The notes below the pieces were generated by a model. That model was not told the DNA's origin. It saw only the letters and a list, made by a program, of their open reading frames with translations, and did no database searches. Shown one piece after another: positions 14,123-18,961 of a stretch of DNA of 18,961 nucleotides (positions are counted from its first letter, which is position 1; each line of letters starts with the position of its first letter). Position numbers and translations under genes: made by a program. Source of the DNA: an uncultured beta proteobacterium (GTDB lineage Bacteria > Pseudomonadota > Gammaproteobacteria > Burkholderiales > Burkholderiaceae); contig CAJARE010000145.1 of assembly GCA_903944255.1 (NCBI GenBank), positions 1 to 18,961 of the forward strand, read 5' to 3'.

Positions 14123-15139
14123 ATGAAAGTTTTTTACGATAAAGACGCTGATTTGTCCCTCATTAAGGGTAAAAAAGTTACTATCATTGGCTATGGTTCA
14201 CAAGGTCATGCGCACGCATTGAACCTTAAAGACTCTGGAGTGAATGTAACTGTGGGTTTACGTAAGGACGGCGCTTCCTGGAGCAAGGCTACCAATGCAG
14301 GGTTGGCAGTAAAAGAAGTGGCTGAAGCGGTAAAGGATGCTGATGTTGTCATGATGCTATTACCTGATGAGCAAATCGCAGATGTGTATAAGCAAGAAGT
14401 GCACGGCAATATTAAGCAAGGTGCGGCATTAGCTTTTGCACATGGTTTTAACGTTCATTATGGTCAAGTTCAGCCACGTGCTGACTTAGATGTCATCATG
14501 ATTGCACCTAAAGCTCCTGGACATACTGTGCGGGGTACTTATTCTCAGGGTGGCGGCGTTCCTCATTTGATCGCTGTATATCAAGATAAATCTGGCTCAG
14601 CTCGCGATGTTGCCTTGTCTTATGCAACAGCTAATGGTGGCGGTCGTGCTGGCATTATCGAAACGAACTTCCGCGAAGAAACTGAAACAGACTTATTTGG
14701 TGAACAAGCTGTTTTGTGTGGTGGCGCTGTTGAATTGATCAAAGCTGGTTATGAAACCTTGGTTGAAGCAGGCTACTCACCTGAGATGGCTTACTTTGAG
14801 TGCTTGCATGAACTGAAGTTAATCGTAGACTTGATCTATGAGGGTGGTATCGCCAATATGAACTACTCCATCTCTAACAATGCCGAGTATGGTGAGTACG
14901 TGACTGGCCCTAGAATTGTTACGGAAGATACTAAGAACGCCATGCGTCAGTGTTTGAAAGATATTCAGACTGGTGAGTACGCTAAGAGCTTCATCTTAGA
15001 AAACAAAGCAGGTGCTCCCACATTGATTTCACGTCGTCGCTTAAATGCGGAGCATGAAATTGAAGTAGTTGGCGCTAAGTTACGTGCCATGATGCCTTGG
15101 ATTGCTAAGAACAAATTAGTTGATCAGACCAAGAATTAA
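14123..15139 (+). CDS. ilvC: Ketol-acid reductoisomerase (NADP+), class I
   Basis: The 338-residue enzyme isomerises and reduces acetolactate (or acetohydroxybutyrate) to the dihydroxy acid, the second common step of branched-chain synthesis. The Rossmann motif is GYGSQGHAHALNL at 23-35, with R47 and Ser residues 52 and 54 in the cofactor-specificity loop, as in NADPH-dependent enzymes. Catalytic and metal-binding residues are visible: H107, D190 and E194 (ETDLFGEQ), E226 and E230 (FECLHELK). The length marks class I (short) KARI. The start is preceded by AAGGAAAGAGC, a good Shine-Dalgarno. The 53-base gap after ilvH is AT-rich; an additional promoter there is possible but I see no convincing one. 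Confidence 0.98.
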   Translation: MKVFYDKDADLSLIKGKKVTIIGYGSQGHAHALNLKDSGVNVTVGLRKDGASWSKATNAGLAVKEVAEAVKDADVVMMLLPDEQIADVYKQEVHGNIKQGAALAFAHGFNVHYGQVQPRADLDVIMIAPKAPGHTVRGTYSQGGGVPHLIAVYQDKSGSARDVALSYATANGGGRAGIIETNFREETETDLFGEQAVLCGGAVELIKAGYETLVEAGYSPEMAYFECLHELKLIVDLIYEGGIANMNYSISNNAEYGEYVTGPRIVTEDTKNAMRQCLKDIQTGEYAKSFILENKAGAPTLISRRRLNAEHEIEVVGAKLRAMMPWIAKNKLVDQTKN

Positions 15140-15166
15140 GCATTACATAAAAGGCTCAGAATAAAA

Positions 15167-15814
15167 ATGATGTATCCACACCCCATTATTGCAAAAGAAG
15201 GTTGGCCGTATTTAGCTCTAGTGGGGATCATTGCTTTGTTGGTTCACTATCTGGGTGGACTAGCTTGGTCTTGGCCGCTTTGGATTATTTTTATTTTTGT
15301 TCTGCAGTTTTTTCGAGATCCTCAGCGAATTCCAGCCTTAGGTCGCGATTTAGTTTTATCTCCGGCTGATGGACGAATTGTTGTAGTTGCAAAAGCAACT
15401 GATCCTTATGCTGGTCGTGAAGCGCTCAAAATCAGCGTGTTTATGAATGTATTTAATGTGCATTCGAACCGAAGTGCAGTCAATGGCTTGGTTAGAGAGA
15501 TTCAATACTTCCCAGGAAAATTTGTTAATGCTGATCTGGATAAGGCTTCCAACGAAAATGAGCGCAACGCAGTCGTTATTGATGCCAATGGTCAAATCGT
15601 GACATTAGTACAAGTGGCTGGGTTAATAGCGCGCCGAATTCTTTGCTATATCCATGTAGGCGATCGACTGAAAGCGGGAGAGCGTTACGGCTTTATTCGT
15701 TTTGGATCTAGAGTGGATGTTTATTTGCCACTTACTGCTGAACCTTTAGTAAGTGTTGGCGATAAAGTTTTTGCAACAAATACTGCTTTGGCTCGTTTGC
15801 CAGGCCTAGATTAA
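15167..15814 (+). CDS. psd: Phosphatidylserine decarboxylase proenzyme (short form)
   Basis: The 215-residue proenzyme converts phosphatidylserine to phosphatidylethanolamine. Two hydrophobic segments (about 15-47) anchor it in the inner membrane. Conserved parts include FFRDPQR (48-54), SPADGRIV (65-72) with D68, NVFNVHSNR (94-102) with H99, and the self-cleavage site in GFIRFGSRVDVYLP, where the chain splits between G180 and S181 and S181 becomes the pyruvoyl cofactor. E. coli Psd has LGST at this place; the short PSD-A type commonly has FGS. Two ATGs are adjacent (15167 and 15170). It lies 27 bases after ilvC and 27 bases before pssA, so it probably shares the ilv transcript. Confidence 0.95.
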   Translation: MMYPHPIIAKEGWPYLALVGIIALLVHYLGGLAWSWPLWIIFIFVLQFFRDPQRIPALGRDLVLSPADGRIVVVAKATDPYAGREALKISVFMNVFNVHSNRSAVNGLVREIQYFPGKFVNADLDKASNENERNAVVIDANGQIVTLVQVAGLIARRILCYIHVGDRLKAGERYGFIRFGSRVDVYLPLTAEPLVSVGDKVFATNTALARLPGLD

Positions 15815-15841
15815 TTAGATCTCACTTTTACTAGGACGATT

Positions 15842-16705
15842 TTGCCAACTTTTCGCCGTCGTGGCCGTATCGATCGTAGTCGCTTATCTCATTCCCGTTC
15901 AGATCGCCCTCAAAGCGAATGGGTTGAAGAAACTGGGGATGGAGTTGATTACGAAGTAGAGGAACTTCACCCGCAAAAGCCTCGCTTACGTAGTAAAGGG
16001 ATTTACTTACTTCCTAATGCTTTCACTACAGCAGCATTATTTTGCGGCTTCTTTGCAATTGTGAATGCAATGAACCATCAGTTTGAGGTTGCTGCAATTG
16101 CGATCTTTGCTTCTTTAGTTTTAGATGGTATGGATGGGCGTATTGCCCGTATGACAAATACCCAAAGTGCTTTTGGTGAACAATACGACTCGCTGGCAGA
16201 TATGGTTTCTTTCGGTGTTGCTCCAGCACTAGTTGCTTATGAATGGGCATTGAAAGACTTAGGTAAATGGGGTTGGTTAGCTGCCTTTACCTATTGCGCT
16301 GGGGCTGCCTTGAGATTGGCGCGCTTTAATGTCAATACCGGTGTTGTAGACAAGAAGTTCTTCCAAGGTTTACCAAGCCCAGCAGCCGGTGCGTTAATGG
16401 CTGGATTTATTTGGCTTGCCGATGACAATAAGATCCCAGTGCGGGATACCGCTATTCCCTGGATTACCTTTTTCATTGCAGTGTATGCTGGCTTGACGAT
16501 GGTCTCAAATGCCCGCTTTTATAGCGGTAAAGCCCTTGATGTTCGGTATCGAGTGCCATTTGGCATGATGGTTTTGATGATTTTGACCTTTGTGCTGATT
16601 TCTTCAAACCCTCCCTTAACTTTATTCGGTGTTTTCGTGGTGTATTCCATCTCAGGATATGTCATTTGGGCTTGGGAACGCCTCAGTGGTAAGCGTTTTA
16701 GCTAA
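15842..16705 (+). CDS. pssA: CDP-diacylglycerol--serine O-phosphatidyltransferase
   Basis: The 287-residue integral membrane enzyme makes phosphatidylserine from CDP-diacylglycerol and serine; Psd, encoded just upstream, uses the product. The CDP-alcohol phosphotransferase signature is complete: D95, D98-G99, A102-R103, G112, D116 and D120 (DGMDGRIARMTNTQSAFG followed by EQYDSLAD). About six TM helices start near residue 55. The first 50 residues are very basic and hydrophilic, a cytoplasmic extension. The start is TTG at 15842, supported by AGGA at 15833-15836 with 5-base spacing. This is the subclass II (integral membrane) type, unlike the peripheral E. coli PssA. No terminator separates it from the leuA leader. 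Confidence 0.95.
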   Translation: MPTFRRRGRIDRSRLSHSRSDRPQSEWVEETGDGVDYEVEELHPQKPRLRSKGIYLLPNAFTTAALFCGFFAIVNAMNHQFEVAAIAIFASLVLDGMDGRIARMTNTQSAFGEQYDSLADMVSFGVAPALVAYEWALKDLGKWGWLAAFTYCAGAALRLARFNVNTGVVDKKFFQGLPSPAAGALMAGFIWLADDNKIPVRDTAIPWITFFIAVYAGLTMVSNARFYSGKALDVRYRVPFGMMVLMILTFVLISSNPPLTLFGVFVVYSISGYVIWAWERLSGKRFS

Positions 16706-16721
16706 TTTCTGAATTTTCGGG

Positions 16722-16727
16722 TATATT
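16722..16727 (+). promoter_or_regulatory. Candidate -10 for the leuA leader transcript
   Basis: TATATT (5/6 to consensus) ends 6 bases before the ATG of the leader peptide at 16734, placing the transcript start at or next to that ATG. No convincing -35 is seen (TTAGCT at 16698-16703 is the nearest, with an 18-base spacer). Read-through from pssA could also supply leader RNA. Confidence 0.35.
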
Positions 16728-16733
16728 AATTCT

Positions 16734-16811
16734 ATGTTGATGAATTTCTCGCCTTTATCAGGTCTCCTTCTGCTAGCACTAAGCCTTGAGCTTGGGGCGG
16801 GTAAGGCCTGA
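16734..16811 (+). CDS. leuL: Leucine-rich leader peptide of the leuA attenuator
   Basis: A 25-codon open frame starts with ATG at 16734 and stops at TGA (16809-16811). Nine of its 25 residues are leucine. Four Leu codons are consecutive (CTC CTT CTG CTA, 16764-16775), and 7 of the 10 codons from 16764 to 16793 are Leu. Such a peptide just before leuA, followed by an intrinsic terminator, is the hallmark of ribosome-mediated attenuation: scarce charged tRNA-Leu stalls the ribosome and prevents terminator formation. The peptide itself should have no other role. There is no Shine-Dalgarno; a second in-frame ATG lies at 16740. The reading is direct; its function is inferred from known leu leaders of enteric bacteria. 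Confidence 0.85.
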   Translation: MLMNFSPLSGLLLLALSLELGAGKA

Positions 16812-16859
16812 GTTGATGAGATCTCAATAAATCATTAACCACCACATACCAGCCCCAGC
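16790..16859 (+). promoter_or_regulatory. Candidate antiterminator pairing of the leuA leader
   Basis: GCTTGGGGC (16790-16798), inside the last codons of the leader peptide, can pair with GCCCCAGC (16852-16859), the 5' arm of the terminator, as 8 base pairs with a single bulged T. The two pairings exclude each other. With the ribosome held on the Leu run (16764-16787) this segment would stay free to pair; with the ribosome at the stop codon it would be covered. This is the classical switch geometry, worked out by hand without energy calculation. Confidence 0.6.
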
Positions 16860-16884
16860 AAATTGCTGGGGTTTTTGTTTTTTT
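16853..16884 (+). terminator. Attenuator terminator before leuA
   Basis: CCCCAGCA (16853-16860) pairs perfectly with TGCTGGGG (16864-16871) around the 3-base loop AAT, followed by TTTTTG and eight more T (16872-16884). It is a strong intrinsic terminator located 41 bases after the leader-peptide stop and 53 bases before the leuA ATG, with no other coding gene ending nearby, so it serves as the attenuator. Confidence 0.85.
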
Positions 16885-16937
16885 GACGCTGAAATTGTGC
16901 AACACATGAATGAAGTATTAAAAATCGGAGAGTAGTG

Positions 16938-18485
16938 ATGAGCGATAAAGTAATTATTTTTGACACCACCTTGCGCGATGGAGAGCAATCCCCCGGCGCG
17001 TCGATGACTAAAGATGAAAAAGTTCGTATTGCCCGTCAACTTGAGCGCTTGAAAGTTGATGTGATTGAAGCTGGATTTGCTGCTAGCTCAGAAGGTGACT
17101 TCCAGGCCATTTCTGCAGTTGCTGCTGCAGTGAAGGATTCGATTGTATGTTCTTTAGCCAGAGCGAATGATAAAGATATTACTCGAGCTGCAGATGCATT
17201 AAAGGCTGCAAAAGCTAAACGCATTCATGCATTTTTAGCAACCAGTCCCTTGCATATGGCTGTGAAATTACGCATGTCTCCCGAGGAAGTGTTAGAGCAA
17301 GCGAAACGTTCTATTCGTTTTGCTAGAAATTTGGCTGAGGATATTGAGTTTTCTGCTGAAGATGGTTATCGCTCCGAGATGGATTTTTTATGTCGTGTAG
17401 TAGAAGCAGTCATTAAAGAGGGCGCATCGACTATTAATATTCCTGATACTGTTGGTTACGCAACTCCAGAGTTATATGGCGATTTCATCAAAACTTTGCG
17501 GACCCGTGTCCCTAATTCTGATAAGGTAGTTTGGTCAGTGCATTGCCATAATGACTTGGGCATGGCAGTAGCTAACTCCTTGGCTGGCGTGAAGATTGGC
17601 GGGGCTCGGCAAATTGAGTGCACCATCAATGGCTTGGGTGAACGTGCTGGTAACACTGCATTAGAAGAGATTGTGATGGCCTTAAGAACCCGTAAGGACT
17701 ATTTCAATTTAATTTGCGATATTGATGCTAGTCAAATTGTTCCTGCCTCTAAAATGGTTTCGCACATTACTGGTTTCGTAGTGCAACCAAACAAAGCAGT
17801 TGTTGGCGCCAATGCATTTGCTCATACCTCCGGTATACATCAAGATGGTATTTTGAAAAATCGTGAAACCTATGAAATTATGCGCGCAGAAGATGTTGGT
17901 TGGGCTGCAAACAAAATTGTTTTAGGTAAATTGTCAGGTCGCAATGCCTTTAAACAACGTTTGCATGATTTAGGTATTGTGGTTGAGGCTGAAGCAGATA
18001 TTAATGAGGCTTTCACACGCTTTAAAACCTTGGCTGATCAAAAAACAGAAATTTTTGATGAAGACATTATTGCCATCATGTCAGAAACCGCTTCAGCAGA
18101 AGAGGGCGAGTTCTATAAATTTATTTCGATGAGCCAACATTCTGAAACCGGCGAGCGCCCAAAATCACGTATTACCTTACGCATGGGCGATAAAGAAGTG
18201 AGTTCAGAAGCAGAGGGTAACGGACCAGTCGATGCAAGCTTGAACGCGATTGAGGAAGTCGCCAAAAGTGGTGCTGAGCAGTTGTTGTATTCAGTCAATG
18301 CGATTACCTCCGGGACCCAATCTCAAGGTGAGGTGACTGTGCGATTGGCAAAGGGTGGTCGAATTGTTAACGGCGTGGGAACTGATCCGGACATCATTGC
18401 AGCTTCTGCAAAAGCCTACTTGGCGGCCTTAAATAAGCTGCATGATCCAAGCCAAGCGAAGCTTAATGCTCAGATGACGCCTTAA
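16938..18485 (+). CDS. leuA: 2-isopropylmalate synthase
   Basis: The 515-residue enzyme condenses acetyl-CoA with 2-ketoisovalerate, the committed step to leucine. The catalytic TIM barrel starts with IFDTTLRDGEQSPGAS (R13, D14 with this start), and has the metal-binding HxH at H202/H204 (SVHCHNDLGMAVANS) and the GLGERAGNTALEE motif. The C-terminal part (from about 390) is the leucine-binding regulatory domain (VTVRLAKGGRIVNGVGTDP). Length is usual for the bacterial long form. I start it at ATG 16938 because GGAGAG (16927-16932) sits 5 bases before it; a GTG at 16935 would add one residue. Expression is likely controlled by the attenuator upstream, in addition to feedback inhibition by leucine. 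Confidence 0.97.
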   Translation: MSDKVIIFDTTLRDGEQSPGASMTKDEKVRIARQLERLKVDVIEAGFAASSEGDFQAISAVAAAVKDSIVCSLARANDKDITRAADALKAAKAKRIHAFLATSPLHMAVKLRMSPEEVLEQAKRSIRFARNLAEDIEFSAEDGYRSEMDFLCRVVEAVIKEGASTINIPDTVGYATPELYGDFIKTLRTRVPNSDKVVWSVHCHNDLGMAVANSLAGVKIGGARQIECTINGLGERAGNTALEEIVMALRTRKDYFNLICDIDASQIVPASKMVSHITGFVVQPNKAVVGANAFAHTSGIHQDGILKNRETYEIMRAEDVGWAANKIVLGKLSGRNAFKQRLHDLGIVVEAEADINEAFTRFKTLADQKTEIFDEDIIAIMSETASAEEGEFYKFISMSQHSETGERPKSRITLRMGDKEVSSEAEGNGPVDASLNAIEEVAKSGAEQLLYSVNAITSGTQSQGEVTVRLAKGGRIVNGVGTDPDIIAASAKAYLAALNKLHDPSQAKLNAQMTP

Positions 18486-18586
18486 ATCAGTGTTAAGTGA
18501 TTGTTTTTAAAGAAAAATCATTAAAAACGGTTGAAAGACCTCATTTTTTGACAGTTTCCTGGTTCTCATTAGGGATAGAGGGGATC
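18486..18586. other. leuA-rpsO intergenic stretch, no gene
   Basis: Together with the promoter and leader below, these bases make up the 212-base gap. I see an imperfect A/T-rich hairpin (TGAT near 18497 with ATCA near 18518, interrupted by a 2-base bulge) that is too weak to call a terminator, and an isolated TTGACA (18548-18553) too far from the TACAAT at 18590 to form a normal promoter with it. Nothing else is supported. Confidence 0.5.
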
Positions 18587-18595
18587 TGATACAAT
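18587..18595 (+). promoter_or_regulatory. Extended -10 promoter candidate for rpsO
   Basis: TGATACAAT is an extended -10 element (TGnTATAAT with one mismatch in the hexamer). The start of transcription would be near 18602, giving a leader of about 96 bases before the rpsO ATG. A good -35 at 16-18 bases is lacking, which is acceptable for extended -10 promoters. Confidence 0.5.
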
Positions 18596-18648
18596 TCGAG
18601 GGCTTTGATTTATAAAGCTTTTTTGTAATATTTTGTTAATAACGCACG

Positions 18649-18675
18649 ACACATTCAGGGTGAAAGCTCTTGTGT
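18649..18675 (+). promoter_or_regulatory. Hairpin in the rpsO leader, possible S15 autoregulatory site
   Basis: ACACA (18649-18653) pairs with TGTGT (18671-18675), and inside it AGGG (18657-18660) pairs with CTCT (18667-18670) around a TGAAAG loop. The inner stem has a G-U pair (18659/18668) next to a G-C pair (18660/18667), the kind of motif S15 recognises in 16S rRNA. It ends about 8 bases before the Shine-Dalgarno TAAGGAG (18683-18689). The structure is hand-drawn and its role is inferred from known feedback of S15 on its own mRNA in other bacteria. Confidence 0.35.
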
Positions 18676-18697
18676 TCGCAAGTAAGGAGTTTTAAAA

Positions 18698-18961
18698 ATG
18701 GCAGTTGCTGATATCAAAACGGCGGAAATCGTCAAAGAGAACGCGCGTAGCGCAAACGATACGGGTAGCCCTGAAGTTCAAGTTTCATTGCTAACAGCCC
18801 GCATCAATGAATTAACCCCCCATTTCAAGGCTAACGCTAAAGACCATCACAGCCGAAGAGGTTTGTTGAAGATGGTTTCACGTCGCCGTCGCCTCTTGGA
18901 TTACCTCAAGGGCAAAGATCTGGATCGTTATCGCGCATTGATCGATAAATTAGGTCTCCGT
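18698..18961 (+). CDS. rpsO: Small ribosomal subunit protein uS15 (3' end cut by window)
   Basis: Eighty-eight codons of ribosomal protein S15 are present, and the window ends at LGLR; the family is about 89 residues ending LGLRR, so only the last codon and stop are missing. It binds the central domain of 16S rRNA early in 30S assembly. Conserved parts are DTGSPEVQVSLLTARINELT and KDHHSRRGLLKMVSRRRRLL. The Shine-Dalgarno TAAGGAG (18683-18689) is 8 bases before the ATG. In many proteobacteria pnp follows, but this lies outside the window. Confidence 0.97.
   Translation, partial: MAVADIKTAEIVKENARSANDTGSPEVQVSLLTARINELTPHFKANAKDHHSRRGLLKMVSRRRRLLDYLKGKDLDRYRALIDKLGLR

Noticed and set aside
18548..18553. 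TTGACA as -35 of the rpsO promoter
   Set aside because: It is 36 bases from TACAAT, too far to pair with it; no decent -10 stands at the right distance.
1..18961. Mobile elements, CRISPR array, prophage or toxin-antitoxin genes
   Set aside because: No transposase, integrase, regular spaced repeats or phage-like genes were seen; almost every open stretch fits conserved chromosomal genes.

Overview
The window looks like chromosomal backbone of a betaproteobacterium of the order Burkholderiales, most likely a Polynucleobacter-like member of the Burkholderiaceae. This rests on moderate-to-low G+C by eye, the order spoT / tRNA-Arg / greB, a sigma factor - DUF3619 - DUF3106 - RDD cluster beside ilvB, and the run ilvB-ilvH-ilvC-psd-pssA-leuA-rpsO. 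The genus is inferred from remembered gene order and protein style, not from a search. I see no insertion sequence, prophage, CRISPR array or origin. No gene-free gap exceeds about 232 bases.

Layout. (1) Bases 1-904: 3' part of a spoT/relA-type (p)ppGpp enzyme, tail to tail with greB (minus strand), which diverges from a tRNA-Arg(ACG) and its terminator. (2) Bases 1600-9388: seven plus-strand genes with overlaps or tiny gaps. They encode an MCE-type lipid ABC transporter (STAS-permease fusion, ATPase, MCE protein, auxiliary lipoprotein), an orphan Bug/TctC-type binding protein, an atypical SDR protein and a large FtsX-family permease. (3) Bases 9381-11597, minus strand: ECF-like sigma factor, a one-TM DUF3619 protein, a secreted DUF3106 protein and an RDD membrane protein. 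(4) Bases 11791-16705, plus strand: ilvB, ilvH, ilvC, then psd and pssA. (5) Bases 16734-18485: leuA behind a leader that encodes a leucine-rich peptide followed by an intrinsic terminator. (6) Bases 18698-18961: rpsO, lacking only its last codon and stop.

How the parts work together. IlvB/IlvH and IlvC carry out the first two steps of branched-chain amino acid synthesis, and LeuA commits 2-ketoisovalerate to leucine. The leader upstream of leuA has the architecture of a ribosome-mediated leucine attenuator. PssA makes phosphatidylserine and Psd decarboxylates it to phosphatidylethanolamine; the MCE operon probably moves phospholipids between the two membranes. The sigma/DUF3619/DUF3106 trio has the topology of a cell-envelope sensing circuit (cytoplasmic sigma, single-pass membrane partner, secreted partner), which is inference.

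The observations most worth a second look are the leuA attenuator, the sigma/DUF3619/DUF3106/RDD cassette with an 18-residue repeat in DUF3106, a recurring pattern of possible leaderless transcripts, and a possible S15-binding hairpin before rpsO.
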